The notes under the pieces were generated by a model, which worked only from the letters and a program-made list of their open reading frames with translations, made no database searches and was not told the DNA's origin. The position numbers and the translations under genes are program-made. DNA of 64,000 nt from Cyanophora paradoxa (taxonomy: Eukaryota; Glaucocystophyceae; Cyanophorales; Cyanophoraceae), in the NCBI GenBank assembly GCA_004431415.1, contig QPMI01000482.1, positions 470,169 to 534,168 of the forward strand. The letters run 5' to 3'. Positions 36,952 to 48,100 of the stretch are shown in pieces (the first letter of the stretch is position 1; the number at the start of each line of letters is the position of its first letter).

Positions 36952-38018
36952 ATTTGCACGACGTGCCGCAGTGCAATTCGCGCAAATTCACGGAGTTCCC
37001 TTAATGAGTTAAATCGACGACGCGCGATTCGATGGACCGTCAGTGTGTCCGTGACCGTCGGACAGTCCCGGAGTCCGTCAGAGTCGGCCAGACAGGGGAA
37101 GTGTCCTGGAAGTCTGCTCAGTCTAGGCTCTAGAGTCAGTGAGTGCCACGGTGCTCATGCAGGTCGTTTTCAGTCTAGATCTAGATCTCTAGAATCGATA
37201 TCGATCTCTACATCCGTCCGACGGTCGGATCCGAATCATGATCATCCGAAGGACGATCCGATGATCTGGCCCATCTGGGGGACTGGGGCGCCGAGCGGCC
37301 GATCGATCGCGATTCGCGATTCGCGAGCCTCGGAGTCCGACCGTCCGCCGGCGTCCGGATCCCGGCCGCGGACCCGGCGTCTCCGACGGTCCGAGGATAT
37401 ATCATAGTATATCGATCGATATCCGATCGAATATTATCGATATCGGACTCCTATCATAGTATATCGGAGTCCGACGGTCATCGCCGAGTCGAGCCGGGCG
37501 GCCGGTCATGATCATTTGCCAGCGCTAGCTGCTGCTGAGCTGCAGCAAGTTGCGAATCGCGAATCGCGAATCATTGAATCGCGATGCGACTCCGACGGTC
37601 GACGACTCGACGTCGATCCCGGAGTCCGACGGTCCGGTCCGCGCCGGGCGCCGTCGCGGCGCCGACGCCAGGACTCTATGACTAGTGGCCCGGCCGCGTT
37701 GTGGCGCGCCGGGGGTGCAAGGGGGGAATCTGGATCTAATGAAAGAGTAGTAGTGGCACGAACATGCACGGGGCAGATGTAGATCGACCCCGGCCCAGCG
37801 CGCACGGCAGGTTGAAGTAGTAAAGATAGAGACAGATTATATATGATTGTAAAGAGTAGAAAAGGGCTGTCATGCAGAGGCTGCGATCTAACCGAATAAA
37901 GAAAAGCCTGAATGAACGGCCAGATTGAGCGCACTGTATATGAAAGATTGTTCTGGAGCGAAAAAACGCTGCGCATCATTTGTGTGCGCGCGGCCTACCG
38001 CTGACCCTGAACAGCTGG
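36952..38018. other. Palindrome-rich intergenic DNA, no gene seen
   Basis: Dense in short palindromes and the recurring word TCCGACGGTC (for example near 37215, 37470, 37590 and 37627), with blocks such as GATATCGATCGATATC around 37410-37440. No exon or RNA gene was supported. Confidence 0.5.
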
Positions 38019-38417
38019 CTAAAAGATGATGGTGCTGTCTGCAGAGGGCTCGCCGTAAACATACGCGATCCAGGCCTTCTGCAGGGGGTCGGGGCGGAAG
38101 TCGACCATGGGGGTGAGCGGCAGCCAGCGGCGTCGGTCATGAAGAGGGCCGTCTTGCGAGAGCATGGTGAGGCGGCCCGCCGCCTCGAGCGCCCGCAGAG
38201 CCACGCGGCTGTCGTGCTGCCCGCTCCCGGCGCGCATCTGGTAGACAAGGTCTTGAATTTCGATATCCGCGAGGCCGGCGTCTCGGAGGCTTCGAATTCC
38301 CCCCCAAATGTCCGGACTATGTAAACAAATGCCGCCCGTGCACGACGATGAGAGCGTGCAGTGCGACGGCAGGAAATCTCGCCCGAGGACAAGGTCCAAT
38401 GCAGCTGTCCGTCCCAT
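38019..38417 (-). CDS. Hypothetical small protein, possibly the last exon of a spliced gene
   Basis: An open frame of 132 codons from ATG 38417 to TAG at 38019. Unlike shadow frames around it, the translation has an even composition: DIWGGIRSLRDAGLADIEI, DLVYQMRAGSGQHDSRVAL, RALEAAGRLTMLSQDG, then LTPMVDFRPDPLQKAWIAY and the end SADSTIIF. The first 25 residues look less natural and include a possible intron end, so this may be a C-terminal exon whose upstream partner lies in 38420-38700. The helix-rich middle might be a small winged-helix fold, but I do not recognise the family. Its surroundings are repeat-rich DNA without other genes. Confidence 0.45.
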   Translation of the reverse strand: MGRTAALDLVLGRDFLPSHCTLSSSCTGGICLHSPDIWGGIRSLRDAGLADIEIQDLVYQMRAGSGQHDSRVALRALEAAGRLTMLSQDGPLHDRRRWLPLTPMVDFRPDPLQKAWIAYVYGEPSADSTIIF

Positions 38418-39600
38418 CTCGTCTGAAATTCGCCAAGGGAAGGTCTTTCCCTGAGCTACTGCTGAATAAGGGAACTCCCGGCTGTTGCAAACACTGCTGA
38501 AACTTAAGCTGCAGTGCAGCCAGCTGGCCTGTTAGCTGGATCCGTAACGGCCGGAAAGCGGCGTGCAGCGGCGCGTCCGGAGGCAATGCCCAGGCCGTGT
38601 GACAGGCGGCGGGTGTGCACGCACGTGCACGCGGCGCAACACAAGGCGCACGCGGGGTGCCGAATGAGCGGACGAGCGCCACTGCGGCCACGTCGTGCGC
38701 AGCACACTAGCTAGTCTGCTGTCCGGGTCACCGGGTGCCGATCGCAACAATTTGCAAGAGCGCCGAGCGCCCGGCCCGGCCGGCGTGCTCGGCCGGCACA
38801 CGCGGTTCTGCAATATAAGCTCGATATAAGCTCGATATAAGCGCAGCAAGAGAGTACGGTCTAGATCTGGCCGGTCGGGTGTGCTCGTCTGCGATCAGCT
38901 GCAGCGGCGCAGGCAGCAACGCAAGCAGTTTGCAGGCGGAAATCTAGAGGAAACGTTGACAGGTAGAGAGAAGTGGTTGCATGCAGAACCGCGCAACGAA
39001 GAGCAAGGCGTACGCGACGCACTGCGAGGAAGCCGAAATCTAGAGGAGACAGCTAGGGAGAACTGGTTCCATGCAGAACCGCACAAGGAATTCGAAGACC
39101 GGAGTTAGAGAGAACACAGCTCGTTGTTTTTACCGGTCGACCCAACACGGCGAGTATCCGGTTTTCCTTAAAATTCCCCGCGGGTATTTGGAATTCCCCG
39201 GCTTTAGCTAGTGCAATCTACCCGCTAGCTTGCCGGCTACAAGCTGACGTAGGCGCACTAGCCGGCTCGTAGCGGGTGAAAAGTTATCGCGATCGCCGGC
39301 TCCCCTTGCCCATACAACGGGCATGTTGAGTCGATTAGGAAAAAAAACGAGCTGTGGAAGGTAGTTTTCCCCTCGAACACCACTTTTTCCCCTCGAACTC
39401 GACGCTCGAAAGTCGAGAGCTGACCGGTCCACCGAGCCAATCGGAACGCGAATAACCAACATTTTTGTTGCAAACTGGACCTCGAAAACGGCCTCATAGA
39501 AAAATTTTGGCTGAAGCGAGGGAACGGGAAGCAAGGGGGGGAAGACCTTCGGTCTTCTTTTCCCCCCTTGCAATCATGAGGACCGACGGTCATCATGCGA
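38418..39600. other. Intergenic DNA, no gene supported
   Basis: Contains a triple GATATAAGCTC-type repeat near 38815-38840, a related pair of about 60-bp segments (38940-38985 and 39035-39080, both carrying AGAGGA, GTAG/CTAG and CATGCAGAACCGC), and two copies of TTTTCCCCTCGAAC near 39366-39400. An inverted repeat GAAGACC/GGTCTTC sits at 39540-39556. No exon was supported. Confidence 0.5.
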
Positions 39601-39609
39601 GTCACTGAG

Positions 39610-39830
39610 TACTACCGTACGTAGAACACAATACCGGGGTAATATCGGGCACTTTACTATGTCGCGACCAAATTATGTCGGTTCGGACGTGATCTAACGA
39701 CATAATTTGGGACCGTCATAAAACGGGTACAGGAACTTGTCAGTAAGTCGCCCATACAATTAACCGCCCGGTCCGCCCCATACAAGCAAAAATTTCATGA
39801 CGACAGAATTTGGGGCCGTCATATTTTACC
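39610..39830. repeat. Foldback/MITE-like element
   Basis: A perfect 13-bp inverted repeat, CCAAATTATGTCG (39668-39680) and CGACATAATTTGG (39698-39710), encloses a 17-nt loop, with a third degenerate copy GACAGAATTTGG near 39803. The left part, TACCGTACGTAGAACACAA near 39613-39631, resembles the outer end of the repeat block that finishes at about 41535. Its exact ends and any target duplication were not established. Confidence 0.5.
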
Positions 39831-40000
39831 AAGAGAAGGGTCAAGTTTTATAACGATGCGAGTCATGCGAAGTCCGACGGATCCGATGATCCGGAGTCCG
39901 GACTCCGGAGTCCGGAGTCCGGACCGGCCGGCGAGTCGGCGGCGACGGTCGACGTCGACCGGCAGGCGCGGGCATGTGCAGTACCGGTACTAGCTATAGT

Positions 40001-40413
40001 CAGGGCTGTCAGCCGGAATATTCCAGCCTGGAACGTTCCCGGAATATTAGAAAATTTTGGGAAAATTTTCGCGTCCCGTTTGCAGGGGGAAAATTTTAGG
40101 AAATTGAATATAATTTAATGATTATTTAATTCATTTTCATCCCTTTTCTGCGCCCCCTCCCCCCCCCTTCTGACCCCACCACGGGCTTTGCATTTCCGTC
40201 TCCAAGCTCCAGAAGGCTGTATACTGTCTCTCAGAATGCTTATTGTGATGTTATCTTAGTGCTTCGCAGCTTTGAACGTGTGTCTGCGGCGCGCAACGCG
40301 CGGTATTGAGAATTTTCCAGGATTTTGTATGGTGGAATATTCCGGGAACGTTCCCGGAATATTCCTCAAAATTTTCTGGTCCATTTTGGGGGGGTAAAAT
40401 TTTGACAGCCCTG
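40001..40413. mobile_element. Non-autonomous hAT-type MITE with 8-bp target-site duplication
   Basis: The element starts CAGGGCTGTCA and ends TGACAGCCCTG, a perfect 11-bp terminal inverted repeat with the CAGGG start typical of hAT transposons. Identical 8-bp repeats GCTATAGT flank it at 39993-40000 and 40414-40421, the duplication length hAT transposases make. Sub-terminal inverted segments (GGAATATTCC, GGAACGTTCC, AAAATTTT) occur on both arms. The 413-bp interior has no transposase frame, so it must be mobilised in trans. Confidence 0.9.
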
Positions 40414-40421
40414 GCTATAGT

Positions 40422-41250
40422 GCACTGCGGGGCGCAGTACAGTGCCACAGTGCCACTGTGCCAGTACTAGTGAGGGCCAGTCTGCCCGGCGCGGGCAGAC
40501 AGCCGCAGACAGTACTACTAATAGTCTACTATACTACCGCCGGGGCCGTAGTCACTGAGTACTAAATTAGTCTGCGCAAGCAGCGCAACATGTACATCGA
40601 TATCGCCGACCGTGACGTCGACTACCGTAGTAACCGTACTACCGTGCACGTGCACGTAGCCACACGGTACTGTGACGGACACTGACGGTACCGCCGTACC
40701 GGTAGACCGTAGACGGCGATGCTATGATAGACTGGCAATTACAGTTTGCAATATTCAATGATTAATGATTCACGCGTCATGGGAAAAAAGACATATGATC
40801 GAGGTATATGTTTCAGTCAATAAACGTATATGCGCGAATATGACACCGCGAGCAGACAGCGCTACTAGTAGGCTAGCCTAGTAGTAGCCTACTACCGGTA
40901 GGCTAGCAGAGCCTAGCACGCTTACGCGTACGCCGCGGCGCGTACCGCGGCGTATAGTATACTATGATACGTACGCAGTGTCTCATGCAGAGTCTGCGCC
41001 GCGGCCCGCGGCGCACCGCAAACTCCCGCACTGCCGGAGTCTGCCGCAGTGCGGCTGCAGTGCCGCAGTGCGGCCGCCGGGCAGTGCTCCGGGCACGTGC
41101 ACTGATCGACTCGATGATCGAGAGAGCCTCGGAGAGAGCCCTATATATAGCAGTATATACGGAGCCTCCGGATCCTGGAGTCCGTAGTACTCCGTACTAG
41201 CTACAGCCTCCTGACCCGGGCTGACCGGACTCACCGGACCGGAGCCTCCT
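40422..41250. other. Intergenic DNA, no gene seen
   Basis: Short GC-balanced tract of overlapping words built on AGTACT, GTACCG, CTAGTA and GCCGCAGTGC. No exon, RNA gene or further complete transposon was supported. Confidence 0.45.
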
Positions 41251-41257
41251 ACCGTCG

Positions 41258-41535
41258 GGCACTAAATTACCGCGGCATAAATTACCGCGTTTGAAAACCC
41301 GGCCCGCCATAGAGCAAAATACCGCGGTACCAAATTACCGCGTTTTAAAACTTTGAGGCTTAATAATTAATAATTGTATGAGGCGGTAATGTTGGGGGGT
41401 ACTGTATGGGGCGACGTCTCAGCAGGTAATATTAATCACCGCGGCACCAAACTACCGCGTTTTAACAAATTCTCGGCGCGGTAATTTGGTACCGCGGTAA
41501 TTAAGTGGGCGCGGTATTTATGTGTTCTACGGTAT
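41258..41535. repeat. Foldback repeat block built on AAATTACCGCG
   Basis: The word AAATTACCGCG or a one-base variant occurs at least four times on the plus strand (41258-41460) and in reverse complement (CGCGGTAATTT and relatives) at 41480-41515, so the block can fold back on itself around an AT-rich centre (TTAATAATTAATAATT near 41361). The right end, GGTATTTATGTGTTCTACGGTA, is the reverse complement of a sequence like the left end of the 39.6 kb element, suggesting one MITE family. Target duplications were not identified. Confidence 0.55.
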
Positions 41536-41539
41536 AGGC

Positions 41540-42528
41540 CTAGCTGCCAGCAGGCTGGAGTCCTAGCTGCCAGCAGGCTGGACTCCGGGAGTCGGTGCCA
41601 CGGTGAGCGTACTAAAGCTCTCGACTCCGTCGAGAGCTCGCGATCGGTCTCCGTCGACTCTCCGATCTTGCTTTCGCCAGGGCCAGCAGATCTAGATCTA
41701 GCTAGAGTCTATAGCCTACTAAGCCTGGTACTACGGTACTAAGCGTACTCAGTGACTAGGCGTACGTATACGGTAGAGCATAGAAGCAACCGTTCAACGT
41801 ACGGTTGGACGTTGACGTTACAGGTTCTGGCGGATCGTCACGGCGTGTACGGTGTACCGTATACGTAGTACGTATGTGGCAGGACATCAACAGCTCACAT
41901 CAATATTCCTGGTTCGGCCGATCCCTGCAGCTGCATGCGCATGCGCCAGCGCTATCCTGCAGCTGTGGAAGCATGCGCAGCGCTGTCCTGTGAAAGCATC
42001 ATGATCATATGCTTGACATGCGCAGTCGATGATGACATCTTCGCGGTCTTGCAAAATTAATTGCATACAGCAATTGCAATGTCGCACATGATCATGATCG
42101 ATATCAATCGCGACCTGCAATTGCTACCGGTGCAAATTGTCAAGGCTCTATAGCTAGATCTGGAGGTGGCGCGTGCTATATCTGCGGCCTTCGGACATCA
42201 CACAACATTGAACTACATGCTGTCCTCAAGCAACTTTTTGGCAAACGTGAAAACGACCCGCGCTGGCCACATGGCCATGGCCAACGGGCCAGCGACTCGT
42301 CCACGTGCGCATGCGTTCGGATGGCCATCATGACATGTACATATTATATAATTATATATACTTATAGAAGCTTAAGCTTAGGCGTCATGATCACAATCTT
42401 GACTTCGAAGCCGTCTTAATTTCAAGCTGCTTTCATCGGCTGATCGTGACCATTATCGCCGTTCGTGGTGTAGGGGATCTTTGGCTCGCGAGTGGCGACT
42501 GGCGATCAGAAATCGAAGCTTAAGGTGC
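41540..42528. other. Intergenic DNA, 5' flank of membrane-protein gene
   Basis: No exon supported upstream of ATG 42529. Includes a near-perfect tandem copy of CTAGCTGCCAGCAGGCTGGA (two copies, 41550-41583) and an AT-rich stretch with ATATTATATAATTATATATA near 42340-42360 that could serve as a core promoter region. Confidence 0.45.
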
Positions 42529-43920
42529 ATGTGGATTCTCGGAGCTCTTCTCGTCTTCGCTGCCGGAACAACGGCGGCGTTCTTTGCCTTCCACGTTGAC
42601 GTCGACGTCGAAGCTCTGCATAGGGCAGTTTTCGACACCTACGTATTCGGCGAGATTGCCCGGTGAGCCGTTCTGCAACTGTGATCGCTTTCCTCTACAT
42701 CTAGATCTGTGCTTAATTATAATGTTGTCACAATATTAATGTTGAGTGTGACTGGACAGAATCGCTCCCAGCATGCTCTCAAGTCCTTCGTCCGAGTGGC
42801 TACGTGCACCATGGCCATCTATCTACCCACTGGCAGGCACCTCGGAGCTGAAGGGGGGCTGGTCCGAAACCGGCCGTACGCATTTACGTTGGGGTGAGTC
42901 CTGTCCTGTAAGCTGAAGCATATATAGAGAGATCCAAGAACGGCACCTCTGATCATGAATTCTCAAATCAGGACCCGGAGTGTCGTCGTTGGCGAGGGGG
43001 CGCCTCTCCGTTTCTTTTTCTACATCGATATATTCATCTAGATCCGAGGTCTCGCGATCGGGGGCGAGGAGGATCTTCGGCTCCAAAAGCGGAGCCCCGA
43101 ATCACACGGAAGTCACCTCAAGCGACGCCCGACAGTTCCACCCTTCAGCAAGCCCCGGAAACTCCGTTCTCGTGAAACAGGATCGGGGAAGCGCGGATCA
43201 CGGCGGATCGTTCAATCCGGACACGGACAAGTCGCGAGTCACACTCCTGTCCGCCATCGGCGCCGTTGTCGGGAGCGTCGTTCTGAGTGCAATAGGTGAG
43301 ATCATAAATCGAAATAGTTCTGTCACCATTTCGAACTTCGGAAGTCGCTGTTAACGGTGACGATTTCTCGCGCAGTGACAGGCCTTTCGATCTACTACCG
43401 AAGGCGACGCGCTGAATTGAAAGCGCGGATCCGGAGACGATCGAGCTCCTTGAAGTCGCCAGCAGCTCTAGATCTTCTGCAATCACGGCCTCGGCCTGGC
43501 AGAGTCGCAGTCTGGCCCGTTATAATTTCGGCCGCGGCTTCGACTTCCAAAGTCGAGCTGCGGCTGCCGATGCCAGCAGCAGCGTCTTTTCGCGAGAACG
43601 ATTTGGCGGTCTACAACGCGCGAAATTCGGTCGACCCGTTTGTCCAGCAGGCGCAGCGACATGCCCAGATCAACGAGTGGATTGCCAAACATGCGCGGGC
43701 CACATCCATGACCAGCGCCGCTCTCATGATCACGGCCCAGCTCGCTGCAGCTGGCGCTCTTGAATCGCCTGCGCACGCTGCAGCTGTGAACTCCACCGAG
43801 GACGAACCGATCGCGAACCCTCGCGCCCCCTTCTCAATGGTTATAAGGCCTGCTGCCGCGGCGGGTGCGCGCACGTGCACGCCGTCTCATAGAGAGATAC
43901 TTCGCTGCCGCTCCCGCTAG
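42529..43920 (+). CDS. Hypothetical type I membrane protein (4 exons)
   Basis: Exons 42529-42662, 42760-42893, 42972-43295 and 43376-43920; all three introns are GT-AG with GTGAG donors and every junction keeps phase. ATG 42529 opens a signal peptide (MWILGALLVFAAGTTAAFFA). A Ser-rich luminal region follows. A single membrane helix is built across the exon 3/4 junction (LLSAIGAVVGSVVLSAIVTG) and is followed by YYRRRRAELKARIRRR, so the C-terminal part faces the cytoplasm. That part contains an ordered helical stretch (DPFVQQAQRHAQINEWIAKH). No known family was recognised. The gene lies directly upstream of a retrotransposon gag and most of it falls inside the 6.15 kb duplication, which begins at the first base pairs of intron 1. 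It could be a host gene or an accessory gene of the retroelement. The C-terminal reading frame differs between copies by one C near 43808. Confidence 0.6.
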
Positions 43921-45105
43921 CTCTATATATAGTGATTCACTTGTCGGCAGATTTGAGACTCGCGGTTGACGAGCTCGAGCGCGAAGGTGCGTCGACCGTC
44001 GGACGTCGTGATCGATGATTGTTGCGAGTCAATATTCAGGAGAGCCAGATCTTGATCATGAATTAAAGACGTCGACTCGGCGACGCGCGCGTGTGCCAGT
44101 ATTTATAGTCGCGCCTTTATCTTCTAATCATGAATAGAAGGCCCATTTCAGGCCTGTAGCTCAGCGGCTGGATTCGAAATACTAGTCTTTTAACACGACG
44201 GAAGCTTATAATTGCTAACTTATGCGTATGATCATGATCTATAGCTAGATATCGATGTGTGCCCCTTTGATTTTCCTTTGGCGTCACGGCTTGGTGCCAA
44301 TGCGTGTCGCGTGCCGCGATTCCCTCGGATTAGGCTAGCCGGCAGTCTATGCGTAGCCGCTAGCCCTAGTCTAGTGCTATCGAGCAGCTAGCTCTAGCAC
44401 TCTCTGTATTCTGACTTAGCGCCGGGCGCGACTCCGTTTGGGGGTACGCGATCCCTGGACGGGTACACTTGTGAATAGACCACTTGTGCTCCCAGCTACA
44501 GCCCCAGCCCGTGCGTGACCGCACGGACGCTGCACCGGGTGGGAATCCTCTCATCCGACAGGCGCCATCTGCTCACGGAGCCAGAACCCCGATCATCAGC
44601 GACCCGTCATCAGCAACCGACCCAGCTCGGCGACCGCGGCTCAGCCGGCGCGCAGGTAGACCTCAGCAGAGGTCGTGGGTCGCTTCTCGCGCCCCGCCTG
44701 CGCCGCTCCGGGCTGATCCGCAGTTGGCGACCGAACATTCTGGAAAGAACCAGAACTTAGTCCTGCGGATCCAGGAACGCGCGCGAATACCGAGGGATCC
44801 CCGTCCCGATCGGATCGTCGCCGTTTCCTGAGCGAGCTGCGTGCGAGCCCGTGGGATCATTCCTGATCGGTCGCTAGTCACTCGCCGCGACGCCAGCCTT
44901 CTCCGGCTGTTGCGATCGTGCTGGACAAGACGAAGAGCGATCGGATCGACGGCTGAGGCGTGCGCGCCCGAGCTGTCTCCGGAATCGCCGCAGCCGAGCT
45001 AGTGAGCTTGCTCGCCGCTGCTGTGGACCACGACGGCCTCGGATCTCGAGCGAGGCACATTCTCTCACGGAAAAGCGTGGCATTACGTCGCCGCTTGACC
45101 TGAGA
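43921..45105. other. Region between membrane-protein gene and gag (possible retroelement leader or LTR)
   Basis: No exon supported. Carries CTATATATAGTG just after the stop (43923-43934), a possible TATA box, and a tRNA-5'-half-like word (CTGTAGCTCAGCGGCTGG near 44153). If the downstream gag belongs to an LTR element, the 5' LTR and primer-binding site should lie here; they cannot be defined because the 3' LTR is outside the window. The same region is repeated at about 50069-51250. Confidence 0.45.
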
Positions 45106-48100
45106 ATGTCCTCGGGGACCGGAGCCTCCGCGGAGTTCGTCGTCCGGGCCGCGCACGCGCGTGGCGCCGCCGACATGGACTCTATGAGCGGATCAAATGT
45201 TTTGCAATGGATCCAGAGCCTGCCGAAGCTGCCGCCGGGCAGCGATCAGCGCACGGTTCAGGACCACCTCCGCCAGTTCGAGAGCTGCGCGAGCATGAGC
45301 AAGGACTTGCTCAGTGTCTCGCCGACTGCACACATTGAAGTGCAGAAGCGAACTGGGTGGGCTCTTCTCGGCACGCTAGATCACGGGCACCCCGTGCGCC
45401 AGAACATCTCGCTGTTCCAGAGCGCCGAGCAGATCGACACTCGCGAGCTCGAGAAGCTGAAGGCGTACCGGGCCGAGCGTGCGCGCACGAGCACGGCGGA
45501 CCCGCGAGACGTCGCGATCCTCGAGACGCTCGACGAGAAGATCGCGCAAGCCGAGGAGGGCTTGCAGCGGACCGCCCTCACGGTCACGTACACCGCGATC
45601 AGGCGCCGTCTCGAAGATGACGCCGAGATGCGGAACCCTGACCGGTACAAGGCGCTCCTCGACCTGCCGCACGTGGGCGAGGCGCCGGAGGCGTTCTATC
45701 GCCGCGTCCTCGACTTGAGCATCATCCCGGAGTGCCGCGAGGCGCACGAGACACCGCTTATGGCACTCATGCGCCACGCGGGCCAGATGCTCAAGCGCCG
45801 CACTCGCAATCAGTGCCGCGACTTCGAAGACTCCGAGATTTCGGACACCGATCGCCGGCACATGATGACGAACTTCTCCACGGCTCGGAAGATCTATGAC
45901 GAGCTGTCGCAGAAGATCGCGGACCGCGAGATCACGGGACCCTCTGCGGTCATCGACCTGGTAACCAAGCGCACCAATGAACTGGGCGCCTGGGACGTCG
46001 ATATCTCCAAAGTCCCCGGCTCGGCCCTAGTGCTGGGCTCGCGCGGGACGCCGCTGCAGGCGCCCACGGCTGCCTCGCGCACGCCGCAGAGCGCGCCGCC
46101 GATCACGCACACGCCAGCTGTCCCCGTCGTCCCCTCGCGCTCGAACGCGGGCGCCGGCGCGGGCACGCGCATCATGCTCGCGACGACGGTGTCGGAAGCC
46201 GAGATCGCAGAGCTTGAGGCAAACGCGTACGGGTGGGACGCGGACGACGCCGAGGATCAGAACGCCGAGGTCATCTCGTTCCTGCAGCTCATTGCTCGGG
46301 ACGAGCCCCTCGTCGTAGTCCGCGCGCTCTACCCGTCGGCGTCCGCACCGCCGCCCCGCCTTGACGACCCGGTCTATCAGCAGAAGATCAAAGACTTCCT
46401 GAAGGCCCGGGGTCTCCCCGAGAAGCCCCGGCGGCCGTGCCACTGCGGCGAGTCGCACTACTCGTTTGAGTGCCGGACCAACCCGCGGCCTCTGCCCGAG
46501 TGGTCGGCAATCAACCCGGCCAAGCGCCGCGGGCCAACGGGCGCAGGCACCGGTGACCCGAAGCGCCGGTTCTACCCCGCGCCGCAGGGTGGGAACGGCC
46601 GCTCGAGCCCCCGCCCCAGCAAGCTGCAGGGCCCCGGGCGTGCTACAACTGCGGCAAAACCGGCCACCTGGCCGCGTCCTGCCCGGCCCAGGCGCAGACG
46701 CTCGAGGCCGCGGTCCGCCGCGCGCTTGCAGAACACGCCGCCGCCGCTGCAGCCCCGCCCGTGCCGCCCGCGACGCCGGCGCCCTGGGCTGACCCCAACG
46801 CCTTCACGATCGCGCGCGCCATGCTCGAGCAGGCTGCCCGAAGCGGCGCCGCCGGCCCGTCCGCGACTGCACTGCTTCCCGCGCCGACCGGCGGCCACGG
46901 GTCGGGGCCCACGGCGGCCCCGGCGCCCGCCGAGCTTGGCAAGGAAAAGCACGTGTACCGTGTGCGCATCGTGCGCAGCGACGAGGCGTTGGTCGACGAT
47001 ACCTTCCGAGCCTTCACCGCAGCGGCCGCGGCGCACGCCGCCGCGCTGCAGGACCCCCGGGACGGCCCCGCTCTCAACGCGGTCGCCGCAGCCGCCACCG
47101 CTTTCGCGATCGCAGTAGTGCAGCTGTCCGGGGAAAGCCGCCCAGACCTGTGCCCCACGGGAGCCGAGAGGCCGGCCCCCTGCGAGGCGCAGGACCTGTT
47201 GCCGACCCGCCCGGAGTCGGGCCTGGACGAGGGGGAGAAGAAGGTCGCGTTCGACGCAGTGGACGCCGCCCTCGAGGAAATCGCACTCCTCTTGGCGGCC
47301 GCCCCGGACCCAACGGAGGTCGAGGGCGCTGACGCAGCAGCGAAGGGTCCCGCGCCGACGCCCGTGCCGACTTCTTTCCCCGCCGAGCTCGCCGCCGGCA
47401 TCGTGGACGCCGCCCTTGAGGAGGTCGCACTCCTCTTGGCGGCCGCCCCGGACCCAACGGAGGTCGAGGGCGCTGACGCAGAAGCGAAGGGTCCCGAGCC
47501 CGCGACGGAGCTCGCTCCCACCAAGTCGGTCCCCGAGACCGCCGCCGCCGAGGCTCCGGCGGACCCCGCCGCCGGCGTGGGCTGCTGCCTGGGGTACTCC
47601 TCGGGGCCGAGACGGTAGCGAGCCTCGAGGTGACCGACGACGGCGCCTCCCTCGCCGACGAGGACGCGACCGTAGCGTCTAAGGAGACCCTGCGCCTCAA
47701 CCGCGCTCGCCTCCTCAGCGCTAGCCCCGGCCTAGACCTCACTCACTTCGGAGCCGTTGAGTTAGAGCCGGTGAAGGGCCGCGAGCACGAGCTGGGGCCC
47801 GTTCCTCTCTGGAACGTGGACGCGCACAAGCTGAAGGGCGCCGCGTCGGTCCCGCTCGACCGCGCGGCGTTCCTGTACCCAGCGCCGTGCGAGACTCACT
47901 GCGGCTGCACTGTGAGCGAGGGCTGATCGAGGTCCGGGACGAGCAGTGGTATGCCACTGCGTTCCGCTGCCCGGCCCGCACCCGCCAGACGCTCTCCTTC
48001 TTGCTTGCGGCGTTCTCTCAGCCGCTCGCCACCGAGAGCACGTACCTCGGCTCGCGGACCCTCCCCACTGCGTTCCTGCAGATGCTGGGGCATGACCCGC

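Noticed and set aside
39540-39560. GAAGACC/GGTCTTC inverted repeat as a transcription terminator
   Set aside because: No adjacent gene ends here, and hairpin terminators are not expected for Pol II genes.
44150-44190. tRNA-like sequence CTGTAGCTCAGCGGCTGG (repeated at about 50297)
   Set aside because: It matches a tRNA D-arm/box A, but there is no box B at the right distance, no anticodon stem and no acceptor pairing. Not a tRNA gene; it also does not fit as a primer-binding site.
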